DNA from: Tannerella sp.
GTDB taxonomy: Bacteria; Bacteroidota; Bacteroidia; Bacteroidales; Tannerellaceae
NCBI GenBank assembly: GCA_031257565.1
Contig: JAIROL010000031.1
Coordinates: 1 to 43,223, forward strand
Direction: 5' to 3'
DNA length: 43,223 nt
The notes beneath the pieces were generated by a model. It saw only the letters and a program-made list of their open reading frames with translations. It ran no database searches and had not been told where the DNA came from. The translations under genes and the position numbers were made by a program. This document shows, piece by piece, positions 25,003 to 32,934 of this stretch. Numbering within the stretch: position 1 is the first letter of the stretch; every line of letters begins with the position of its first letter.

Positions 25003-27049
25003 TTTTTTTTGATTTTTCGTTCCTTTCCGTCGATTTTTGCCCCAACAGGTCCTGCAGTTTTATCATTTCGTCACGATACTGGGCTGCTTCTATAAAATCA
25101 AGCCTGCGGGCCGCTTCCGTCATTTGCTTTTTTGTGCGTTCAATCGCTTTCTCTAACTGTCCCCGATTCATATACTGTACCACAGGATCAGCAGCCGGAG
25201 ACGCTTCTTTTTCAACATAGGCATAATCTTCTGCCGGCTTCGGTTTCGTTTCCCCAAGAATAGAGGCCGTATTCTTGATAATCTGACGCGGCGTTATGCC
25301 ATGCAGTTTGTTATATGCCATTTGTTTTTCGCGCCTGCGCGTCGTTTCATCCATTGTTTTTCGCATACTTTCCGTGATCGTATCAGCATAAAATATGACT
25401 CTTCCGTTCACATTACGCGCAGCGCGTCCGGCAGTCTGTGTCAGAGAACGATGCGAGCGCAAAAAACCTTCTTTATCCGCATCAAGAATCGCCACCAGCG
25501 AGACGCTTGGCAAATCTAATCCTTCACGCAGAAGGTTTACGCCGATGAGCACATCAAACAATCCGCTTCGCAAATCATCCATAATACGGACACGCTCCAG
25601 CGTTTCAACGTCGCTATGAATATATTCGCAACGTATCTCCATGTGTGTCAGATAATCCGTTAATTCTTCCGCCATCCGTTTGGTTAGCGTCGTAACAAGA
25701 ACTCTTTCATCAACGGCCGCTCTCTGTTCAATTTCCTCCATCAGGTCGTCAATCTGGTTCAACGTAGGACGTATTTCAATAACCGGGTCCAGCAATCCCG
25801 TAGGACGTATTACCTGATCCACAATGACGCCTTTGCTCTTTTCCAACTCATATTCTGCAGGAGTAGCGCTGACGTAAATGATCGCAGGTGTAAGCGATTC
25901 AAATTCTTCAAATGTCAGCGGACGGTTATCGCGTGCAGCCGGCAGGCGGAATCCGTACTCCACAAGCGTATTTTTACGCGAACGGTCGCCTCCGTACATG
26001 GCCCGTATCTGTGGTACTGTAACATGACTTTCGTCTATCACCAGCAAAAAGTCTTCCGAAAAATAATCAATCAGGCAGTAAGGTCGCTCGCCTTCCTTTC
26101 TGCCGTCGAAGTAACGCGAATAGTTCTCAATCCCGGCGCAATGTCCCAATTCCCGTATCATTTCCAGATCAAACGTAACGCGCTCCCGCAAACGTTTGGC
26201 TTCAAAAGGCTTACCGACGCTTTCCAGAAAATCGACCTGCGTCCCGAGATCAACAGAAATCTGTCCCAATGCACTCTTTATACGATCCGGCGTCGTCACA
26301 AACAAGTTGGTCGGGTATATATTTAACTTATCCTGTTCGTCATATTCATACCCTGTCAGAGGATTAAATGAAGAGATACGCTCGATCCGATCTCCCCATA
26401 ATTCAATACGGTAGGCTACGCCGTCATATCCTTCTATTGCAGGATAAATATCGACCGTATCGCCACTCACACGAAAACACCCGCTACGAAAATCGACCTT
26501 GTTGTTAACATATAAAGCATCCACAAAGCGTCTCAACATTTTGTCGCGCGGAATTGTCATGCCTCTTTCCAGATAAACTACCTGCTCCACAAATGCGTGC
26601 GGGTCCGCCATACCATAAATACACGATACGGACGAGACTACAATCACATCCCTCCGTCCGGAAAGCAATGAAGCCGTTGCACGTAAACGCAGCTTATCAA
26701 TCTCCTCATTGATAGCGAGGTCTTTTTCGATGTATGTATCTGTAGTCGGAATATAGGCTTCCGGCTGATAGTAATCATAATATGAAACAAAATACTCGAC
26801 GGCATTATGTGGAAAGAAACCTTTAAATTCGCTATATAACTGCGCTGCAAGTGTTTTGTTATGACTCAGGATCAGAGTCGGACGCTTTACCTGCTCTATT
26901 ACATTTGCAATTGTAAACGTTTTCCCTGATCCCGTAACCCCAAGCAATGTCTGATGAGACGCCTCGTCATGAAGTCCGTCAACAAGGGCTTTTATAGCTT
27001 CCGGCTGGTCGCCTGTCGGTTTAAACGGCGATGATATTTCAAAATCCAT
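24992..27049 (-). CDS. uvrB: Excinuclease ABC subunit B
   Basis: The damage-verifying helicase-like subunit of nucleotide excision repair; it receives DNA from UvrA and recruits UvrC. It is 685 residues, normal length. Walker A is GVTGSGKT (38-45), the beta-hairpin region reads YFVSYYDYYQPEAYIP, the DEAD-like box is VIDESHV, and the helicase motifs INLLREGLDLP and QTAGRAARN are intact. The C-terminal UVR domain (LEKAIERTKKQMTEAARRLDFIEAA) is present. A good ribosome-binding site, AGGAGG (27059-27054), precedes ATG 27049 by four bases. uvrA is not in the window. Confidence 0.97.
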   Translation of the reverse strand: MDFEISSPFKPTGDQPEAIKALVDGLHDEASHQTLLGVTGSGKTFTIANVIEQVKRPTLILSHNKTLAAQLYSEFKGFFPHNAVEYFVSYYDYYQPEAYIPTTDTYIEKDLAINEEIDKLRLRATASLLSGRRDVIVVSSVSCIYGMADPHAFVEQVVYLERGMTIPRDKMLRRFVDALYVNNKVDFRSGCFRVSGDTVDIYPAIEGYDGVAYRIELWGDRIERISSFNPLTGYEYDEQDKLNIYPTNLFVTTPDRIKSALGQISVDLGTQVDFLESVGKPFEAKRLRERVTFDLEMIRELGHCAGIENYSRYFDGRKEGERPYCLIDYFSEDFLLVIDESHVTVPQIRAMYGGDRSRKNTLVEYGFRLPAARDNRPLTFEEFESLTPAIIYVSATPAEYELEKSKGVIVDQVIRPTGLLDPVIEIRPTLNQIDDLMEEIEQRAAVDERVLVTTLTKRMAEELTDYLTHMEIRCEYIHSDVETLERVRIMDDLRSGLFDVLIGVNLLREGLDLPSVSLVAILDADKEGFLRSHRSLTQTAGRAARNVNGRVIFYADTITESMRKTMDETTRRREKQMAYNKLHGITPRQIIKNTASILGETKPKPAEDYAYVEKEASPAADPVVQYMNRGQLEKAIERTKKQMTEAARRLDFIEAAQYRDEMIKLQDLLGQKSTERNEKSKKNDF

Positions 27050-27132
27050 TAATCCTCCTGTTTATTTGAGACACAAAGACAGCACACATAAAATTCACTC
27101 CAAAACAAAAGCGTCAGGCGGGAATTTTTTTT

Positions 27133-27864
27133 TTATAGATATGCCGCCACTTTTTTACGATTAGTCTGTACGGTTTCAAATTCCGATGTAACCACGCTAC
27201 TTCCCATCGGAACATTCTCATTCCGGTACTCCATTCCGCTATAAACAATACTGCGAGCTGATGTATGGAATTCTTTTGTACCTGTTGCCTCCTCGATACG
27301 GGCAATATTATCTTCACGAACACCGCACCCCGGCATGACAATGATTCGTCCGTCAGCACGCCGTACAAGCTCTTTTATCAAAGGTATTCCACGTGCGGCG
27401 TCCGGTTGTTGTCCTGACGTCAGTACACGGTCGCACCCCAGTTCTACCAATCGCTCCAGCGCGTCAAACGGATCACGGCATACATCAAAAGCACGGTGAC
27501 AAGTAACGGATAAAGGTTTCGACGCATCAATCAAACGACGCATTAAAGAAATATCGATATCCCCCTGTTTTGTCAGGCAGCCGAATACCACGCCGTGTAT
27601 CTTCAGTTGTTTTGCCATTTCAATATCGTACAACATCGATTCGACTTCCGCTTCCGTATAAAGAAAATCTCCTCCGCGCGGACGTATGATGATATTGATA
27701 TCAATCTTCGACGTCAGTTTCTGTGCCATACGTACCTCTCCATAACTCGGAGTGGTACCCCCTTCCGGAATAGCGGCACACAATTCAACCCTGCGCGCGC
27801 CCCCCGCTTCCGCTTCCACACAACTCTGCGCCGAATTTGCGCATATTTCGATAATTCGCCCCAT
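27133..27864 (-). CDS. cutC: CutC family protein (copper homeostasis-like)
   Basis: A 243-residue TIM-barrel protein. The conserved face is intact: EICANSAQSCVEAEAGGA, RVELCAAIPEGGTTPSYG, IIIRPRGGDFLYTEAE, CHRAFDVCRDPFDALE, RVLTSGQQPDA, VMPGCGVREDNI and EFHTSA. CutC was first linked to copper tolerance in E. coli, but the direct function is still unclear, so the name states family only. It has its own promoter and lies 83 bases upstream of uvrB. The 60-base gap to uvrB holds no clear terminator. Confidence 0.93.
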   Translation of the reverse strand: MGRIIEICANSAQSCVEAEAGGARRVELCAAIPEGGTTPSYGEVRMAQKLTSKIDINIIIRPRGGDFLYTEAEVESMLYDIEMAKQLKIHGVVFGCLTKQGDIDISLMRRLIDASKPLSVTCHRAFDVCRDPFDALERLVELGCDRVLTSGQQPDAARGIPLIKELVRRADGRIIVMPGCGVREDNIARIEEATGTKEFHTSARSIVYSGMEYRNENVPMGSSVVTSEFETVQTNRKKVAAYL

Positions 27865-27891
27865 GTAAAATCTCTTTTTATGCTATGAGTG

Positions 27892-27922
27892 CAAAATTAG
27901 ATGAAAAACTTGTTTTTTCAAG
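27892..27922 (-). promoter_or_regulatory. Promoter of cutC
   Basis: On the minus strand, CTTG (27922-27919), a 19-base spacer, and TAATTTTG (27899-27892) match the Bacteroidetes pattern. Transcription should begin near 27886, about 22 bases before the ATG. Confidence 0.6.
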
Positions 27923-28008
27923 CTCATGAAATAAAAATCAAGCGATTGTCAGCGCCGCTGTCCCGGTAAAATATTTTGTGGTTGATTTCCCCATTTTCGG
28001 CTGTCAAA

Positions 28009-28068
28009 CCGTTTTCTTGGGGTTGTCGCCGTTTTCTTGGGGTTGTTACCGTTTTCTTGGAGTTGTCT
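28009..28068. repeat. Three tandem copies of a 20-bp unit downstream of the aminotransferase gene
   Basis: Units at 28009-28028, 28029-28048 and 28049-28068 share CCGTTTTCTTGGGGTTGT, with two variable bases at the end of each unit and one G-to-A change in the third. The array starts four bases beyond the aminotransferase stop codon, in the gap before cutC. There are no spacers, so it is not a CRISPR. Confidence 0.9.
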
Positions 28069-28072
28069 ATGA

Positions 28073-29266
28073 TCAACCAAGTTTCGCTAACGCTTCTTTT
28101 ATTCGTTTGATTGCTTCGATTATATTTTCATCGGATGTAGCGTAGGATAGACGTATACATTTGGGAGCTCCAAATGCGGCGCCTCCTACTGTCGCCACAT
28201 GACCTGCTTCCAACAGATACATGGCAATATCTGCCGCATCGTTTATTTTACGGCCATCAGCGCTCTTACCGAAATAACTGTCAACTTCAGGGAAAATATA
28301 AAAAGCTCCCTGAGGAACATTCAACTTAACGCCCGGTATTTCTTTACAAAGCTGAACGATAAGATCACGTCGGCGAAGAAAAGCCCGGCGCATTTCCTCA
28401 ACGCAGGACTGGTCGCCGTTAAAAGCTGCGACAGACGCCTTTTGTGCAATAGAGCAAGAGCCTGAAGTATATTGTCCCTGCAATTTATTACATGCCCCGG
28501 CAATCCACAGGGGAGCTGCAATAAAACCAATACGCCATCCGGTCATGGCATAAGCTTTTGAAACGCCGTTAACAACAACTACACGATCTTTTATCTCATT
28601 AAATCGGGCAATACTTTCATGTTTGCCGACATAATTAATATGCTCGTAAATTTCATCAGCTATAATAATAACATTCGGGTATTTTACAAGCACGTCGGCA
28701 AGTCCTTTCAATTCTTCTTTACTATAGACGCTTCCTGTCGGATTTGACGGAGAGCAAAGTATCAATGCTTTTGTTTTAGGAGTTATAGCTACTTCAAGCT
28801 GAGCGGGCGTTATTTTGAAATCCTGATCGATTCCCGCCGTAACAATAACGTTTGTTCCTTCCGCAAGTTTCACCATTTCCACATAACTAACCCAATACGG
28901 CGCAGGGACAATCACCTCGTCGCCGGAACCGACAACGCTCAATAAAACATTACATACAGATTGCTTTGCTCCTCCGGATACGATAATCTGATCTGTCGAG
29001 TAATCAAGCCCGTTTTCACGTTTAAGTTTATCAACAATCGCTTTACGCAGATCCGTATATCCGGGAACAGGAGAATAAAAAGAAAAATTGTCATCAATCG
29101 CTTTTTTGGCGGCAACTTTGATATGGTCCGGCGTATTAAAATCCGGTTCGCCTACGCTAAGATTGATTACGTCAATACCCTGAGCTTTGAGCTCGGCGCT
29201 TTTCTGCGACATTGCCAACGTTTCCGACGGCGACAAACTGACCAGGCGCGCTGATAAATGTTCCAT
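28073..29266 (-). CDS. aspC: Aspartate-type pyridoxal-phosphate aminotransferase (class I)
   Basis: A 397-residue fold-type I aminotransferase. It probably moves the amino group between aspartate and 2-oxoglutarate. The family markers are LSVGEPDFNTPDHI, YSPVPGYTDLRKAI, IVSGGAKQSVCNVL, CSPSNPTGSVYS, IIADEIYEHI, the PLP-binding Lys237 in VSKAYAMTGWRIGF, and CIRLSYATSDENI, whose Arg binds the substrate carboxylate. Subgroup I-gamma-like enzymes of this form act on aspartate, but the substrate range cannot be fixed by eye. It follows ribBA by 82 bases. Its 3' end carries the tandem repeats. Confidence 0.9.
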   Translation of the reverse strand: MEHLSARLVSLSPSETLAMSQKSAELKAQGIDVINLSVGEPDFNTPDHIKVAAKKAIDDNFSFYSPVPGYTDLRKAIVDKLKRENGLDYSTDQIIVSGGAKQSVCNVLLSVVGSGDEVIVPAPYWVSYVEMVKLAEGTNVIVTAGIDQDFKITPAQLEVAITPKTKALILCSPSNPTGSVYSKEELKGLADVLVKYPNVIIIADEIYEHINYVGKHESIARFNEIKDRVVVVNGVSKAYAMTGWRIGFIAAPLWIAGACNKLQGQYTSGSCSIAQKASVAAFNGDQSCVEEMRRAFLRRRDLIVQLCKEIPGVKLNVPQGAFYIFPEVDSYFGKSADGRKINDAADIAMYLLEAGHVATVGGAAFGAPKCIRLSYATSDENIIEAIKRIKEALAKLG

Positions 29267-29270
29267 GCGA

Positions 29271-29298
29271 ATTAATTATTTGTTATTAATTATTTGTT
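29271..29298. repeat. Perfect tandem duplication of a 14-bp AT-rich unit before the aminotransferase gene
   Basis: ATTAATTATTTGTT occurs at 29271-29284 and again at 29285-29298. It lies in the region where the leader and ribosome-binding site of the aminotransferase gene should be, starting five bases before the ATG. Confidence 0.85.
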
Positions 29299-29348
29299 TC
29301 CTTATTTCAATATTTACAAACAATATACTATAGAAATCGGGCGTAAAG

Positions 29349-30566
29349 TTACTTAATATTATGTAATTCATGCCCCATTCTTTCTTTTTTTGTGCGCATA
29401 TAAAATTCATTATATTTGTTCGGAGCGACTTCGATAGGTATAATTTCAACCACCTGAAGACCATAAGCCTCTAATCCTACGCGTTTTACCGGATTATTGG
29501 TAATAAGTCTCATTTTATGGACGCCGATCTGTCGAAGGATCTGGGCGCCTACCCCGTAATCGCGCTCGTCGGCCCGATGACATAGACGCAGATTGGCGTC
29601 CACCGTATCCATCCCTTCTTCCTGAAGCTTATAAGCTTTCATTTTATCCATCAGACCAATACCCCGTCCTTCCTGGTTTAGATAAATAATCGCCCCTTTC
29701 CCTTCCTGTTCGATAATCCTCATGGCTTTATGCAACTGTTCGCCGCAATCACAACGCATAGAGCCGAAAATATCTCCGGTCATACAGGAGGAGTGAACGC
29801 GCACCAGTAACTGTTCATTTACAGATATTTCACCTTTTATCAGGGCTACATGCTCAAGTCCGTTACTTTTCTGCTTGAACGGAATAAGACGAAAACTTCC
29901 GTATCTGGTAGGCATTTTTACTTCTACTCCTTTTTCTACAAGAGATTCGGTTTGTAAACGATAAGCAATAAGATCGCGTATCGATATAATTTTAATATCA
30001 AATTTTCCGGCTGCTTCCATCAACTGAGGAAGACGGGCCATTGTTCCGTTTTCATTCAGAATTTCAATAAGAGCCCCTGCCGGATATAAACCTGCAAGCC
30101 TTGCCATATCAACGGTTGCCTCCGTATGGCCCGCACGACGAAGGACGCCGCGCGAACGTGCGCGAAGAGGATTTATATGGCCCGGACGACCCAGGTCGGA
30201 TGGCTTCGTTGAAGGATCGGCAAGAGCCAGAATCGTTTGCGCACGATCATATATCGACACGCCGGTAGTACAACCTCCGCCAATTTTATCTACCGTAATA
30301 GTAAACGGCGTTTCCAGTACAGAAGTATTATGAACAACCTGCATGTCCAGATCAAGCTCGTCACATCGTTCTTCGGTTATCGGCACACATAAAACGCCGC
30401 GTCCGTTAGTCACCATAAAGTTTACCTTTTCCGGGGTAATCTTTTCGGCTGCTATGATGAAATCTCCTTCATTCTCACGATCTTCATCATCCACTACTAT
30501 CAAAAATTTACCTTCGCGGAAATCTTCAATCGCTTCCTCAATAGTATTCAGTTTATAATTTTTCAT
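29349..30566 (-). CDS. ribBA: Bifunctional 3,4-dihydroxy-2-butanone-4-phosphate synthase / GTP cyclohydrolase II
   Basis: Carries the two entry steps of riboflavin synthesis in one 405-residue cytosolic protein. The N-terminal domain (1-200) makes DHBP from ribulose 5-phosphate: [20 protein letters not shown]-type region [14 protein letters not shown], and [17 protein letters not shown]. The C-terminal domain (205-400) opens [23 protein letters not shown] holds the zinc cysteines, then [11 protein letters not shown], and TNNPVKR. Both active sites look intact. It starts six bases after the LptF/G-like gene ends, so the two are probably one operon. No other riboflavin gene is in the window, and no FMN riboswitch is seen in the short gap. 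Confidence 0.96.
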   Translation of the reverse strand: MKNYKLNTIEEAIEDFREGKFLIVVDDEDRENEGDFIIAAEKITPEKVNFMVTNGRGVLCVPITEERCDELDLDMQVVHNTSVLETPFTITVDKIGGGCTTGVSIYDRAQTILALADPSTKPSDLGRPGHINPLRARSRGVLRRAGHTEATVDMARLAGLYPAGALIEILNENGTMARLPQLMEAAGKFDIKIISIRDLIAYRLQTESLVEKGVEVKMPTRYGSFRLIPFKQKSNGLEHVALIKGEISVNEQLLVRVHSSCMTGDIFGSMRCDCGEQLHKAMRIIEQEGKGAIIYLNQEGRGIGLMDKMKAYKLQEEGMDTVDANLRLCHRADERDYGVGAQILRQIGVHKMRLITNNPVKRVGLEAYGLQVVEIIPIEVAPNKYNEFYMRTKKERMGHELHNIK

Positions 30567-30572
30567 ACTATG

Positions 30573-32507
30573 TTATTTTATATTTTTATCATTGATTATG
30601 TTTATCATCTCATCACAAATTTTTGCTGTAAACCGGATGTCCTGACGCAATAACTTACGGCGATAAACGGCTATAAGATAAACGATTCCTCCTATCGGAA
30701 CAACTATAGCCAACGTTAGTCCCATTTTCGGACTTATTGGGAAATTAGTCAGTTGATAATTCTTTATAATCGGAAAATCCATTATTTTGTTAAGAACCAG
30801 ATTCTGGTCCGAGTTCTTAAGAGTCTCCACGGCATCTTCCAGTTTATGAGCAATCGGTTCTGCCTCATGATCTATGCCGCCCTGCTTCCAGAAAGCAAAA
30901 TAGTGCAACCATCGCTTGTTATTCGCCAGATAACTGTTGCAGGAATCTTTCAGTTGTTCCAACAGGATTTCAACCTCGGCATAATCCGGAGCCTCCATTA
31001 TTACGTCTTTCTTTTCTATCTTGCGGTACTCCCGCTTTCCGATCAAACGATTAAATGTATCGATATATGTTTCGGCATTCAAGAGTACGGAATCGTTTAC
31101 CGCTTTATAAGTCAGAAAAATACCTAAAGAAAGAAGAACTGCCGAACTGAGCCACATACCCTGCCATGGCTGCCATATTGCATCACGCGACATCTTATAT
31201 CCGACGTTATCTATAATATAATAGAAGACAAAAAGAAAAACAGATATAACAGCCGGCGCTCCCAGTCCACCTTTCCTTATGATAGCGCCGAGAGGGGCGC
31301 CTATAAAGAAAAAAATCAGACAGGCAAACGAAAGCGTAAACTTCCGGTGCATCTCCGTATGATGCCAGCGTATTTCTTTATCTTCAAATCTCAACAAACC
31401 GGATTTAACCTCATAATTGATTTGCAGATTTTCAATATTCCGTTTCGAATAGGCAAGCAGGGAAGCTTTCGTATGAATGTCCTGCGTTCTGTACAAACTA
31501 TCAAAGTTTATTCTGTTTTTCACGGCCGACAGATCATCTTCTCCATTCGACTGTTGTGGTCCTGCAGTATTATTTCTATCATAACGAGCCAGCGTTTTTC
31601 GATATGACTGCGCAAACAAAGCTTTTGATTCGAATTCCTTAATACTGTCAAGCCGTACCGTCATAGAATCAATCGACTGTTGTAGACCGGCAATATTTTT
31701 TGCGATATAACGGCCCTGAAACATCGACTCGCTCCTCATATTGAAATTACCGTCAAATTCGATTAACATTTCCATTAAATCGAATGATGCACGCCTGTAC
31801 GGGACAGCATCTTTGGCTTCCCTCACACGATTATTAGTTCCTTTCACGTTTTCAAACGATTCGCCGCTGTATAAGGTCAGGATTAAATATTTTTTGTCTG
31901 TAGAAGTTTTAAGCCGGCCTGAATCGGCGACAGTAACGCGCGCATTATTAAAACCTTCCGAATAATCATAAATCATAACGTCTTTCAGCAGTTTCTTTTC
32001 TTTATCCTTTTTTCTGACATAAATATTCTTGCCGTTTATTTCCCGGTAGAAAATGCTTTCCGGAATTTCCAGCTCAGGGGACTTCTGTTTAACGGAAAAA
32101 AGAAGCGTATAAAACTTCACTTGCGAAACAGGCGTAATATTATCCTGAAAAAAAAATGCGGAAACGGCAATAAACAGAAGAAAAATTGTAAGCGGCTTCA
32201 TGATTCGCATCAACGAAATACCGGAAGCTTTCATCGCCAATAATTCCAATTGTTCTCCAAGATCGCCGAATGTCATCAGAGAGGCAAAAAGAATTGCCAG
32301 CGGAAGCGCCTGCGGAACAAATGTCATTGCCGCATAAAAAAACAATTGCGCAAGAACGTGAATTTCGATTCCTTTACCGACCATATCGTCGACATATTTC
32401 CACAAAAACTGCATCAGGAAAATGAACAGGCATATCCCGAACGTCATAATAAATAACGGCAGGAAAGTTTTCAACAAAAACAGATCTAATCGCTTTATAG
32501 TGCGCAT
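30573..32507 (-). CDS. LptF/LptG (YjgP/YjgQ) family permease, long form
   Basis: A 644-residue inner-membrane protein, much longer than the 350-400 residues of enterobacterial LptF/G. The N-terminus has the family pattern LKTFLPLFIMTFGICLFIFLM, then FVPQALPLAILFASLMTFGDLGEQLELLAMKASG. A large periplasmic part follows (about 120-385), then three helices (FTLSFACLIFFFIGAPLGAIIRKGGLG onward). Beyond the normal end there are about 130 polar residues and one last helix (GLTLAIVVPIGGIVYLIAV). The family exports lipopolysaccharide from the inner membrane with LptB. Long forms are common in Bacteroidota, so the extra tail may be lineage-normal. It lies seven bases after the START-like gene and six before ribBA. 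Confidence 0.9.
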   Translation of the reverse strand: MRTIKRLDLFLLKTFLPLFIMTFGICLFIFLMQFLWKYVDDMVGKGIEIHVLAQLFFYAAMTFVPQALPLAILFASLMTFGDLGEQLELLAMKASGISLMRIMKPLTIFLLFIAVSAFFFQDNITPVSQVKFYTLLFSVKQKSPELEIPESIFYREINGKNIYVRKKDKEKKLLKDVMIYDYSEGFNNARVTVADSGRLKTSTDKKYLILTLYSGESFENVKGTNNRVREAKDAVPYRRASFDLMEMLIEFDGNFNMRSESMFQGRYIAKNIAGLQQSIDSMTVRLDSIKEFESKALFAQSYRKTLARYDRNNTAGPQQSNGEDDLSAVKNRINFDSLYRTQDIHTKASLLAYSKRNIENLQINYEVKSGLLRFEDKEIRWHHTEMHRKFTLSFACLIFFFIGAPLGAIIRKGGLGAPAVISVFLFVFYYIIDNVGYKMSRDAIWQPWQGMWLSSAVLLSLGIFLTYKAVNDSVLLNAETYIDTFNRLIGKREYRKIEKKDVIMEAPDYAEVEILLEQLKDSCNSYLANNKRWLHYFAFWKQGGIDHEAEPIAHKLEDAVETLKNSDQNLVLNKIMDFPIIKNYQLTNFPISPKMGLTLAIVVPIGGIVYLIAVYRRKLLRQDIRFTAKICDEMINIINDKNIK

Positions 32508-32514
32508 ATCATTA

Positions 32515-32895
32515 TTACACTCCTAACGTCCTCTTCAGTTCATCGACTTGCGAATCCCACAAACTGATCGCATCCATCTTCTCCGACGGTTCCGCAAAAT
32601 CAGTGATTTCAAGAGCTATATCTCCTGTCAATTCCAGCGTATGGATACAAAATTCAAAATAAACATTATCACTTTCATCCTCCCATTTGTAGCGTATGCA
32701 TATTTCAGGCTTCATATAGATAACCTGAGCCTTATCATGCGTTTTATTCCATGAAAATGTATATGTATCGCCATCCACATTCACCTCGTCGGCAAACCAG
32801 GACGACAGGCCCGGCGGCGTTGTCAGATGATTCCACAAACTGCGTTTGGAGACCTTATCGAACATATACTCAATATGAAACTTTTCCTTTTTCAT
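32515..32895 (-). CDS. START-like/SRPBCC-fold protein
   Basis: About 126 residues, with no signal peptide and no membrane helix. The pattern KEKFHIEYMFDKVSKRSLWNHLTTPPGLSSWFADEV is typical of AHSA1/START-like small-ligand-binding folds, and it ends in a long C-terminal helix (SLWDSQVDELKRTLG). The ligand and role are unknown. The start is ATG 32895, because the longer frame's ATG (32928) lies upstream of the -7 box of its promoter. Its gene is followed seven bases later by the LptF/G-like permease gene, so they may be one transcript. Confidence 0.85.
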   Translation of the reverse strand: MKKEKFHIEYMFDKVSKRSLWNHLTTPPGLSSWFADEVNVDGDTYTFSWNKTHDKAQVIYMKPEICIRYKWEDESDNVYFEFCIHTLELTGDIALEITDFAEPSEKMDAISLWDSQVDELKRTLGV

Positions 32896-32903
32896 AATTT
32901 TTG

Positions 32904-32934
32904 CGAAGGTAAGTATAATATTTGACATATCAAA
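32904..32934 (-). promoter_or_regulatory. Promoter of the START-like gene, almost touching its start codon
   Basis: On the minus strand, TTTG (32934-32931), a 19-base spacer, and TACCTTCG (32911-32904) match the Bacteroidetes pattern with one mismatch. The ATG at 32895 is only about 8 bases beyond the -7 box, so the leader is very short. The -33 box touches the stop codon of the DUF5686 gene. Confidence 0.5.

Noticed and set aside
28009-28068. CRISPR-like array
   Set aside because: Only three units, abutted directly with no spacers, and no cas genes nearby.
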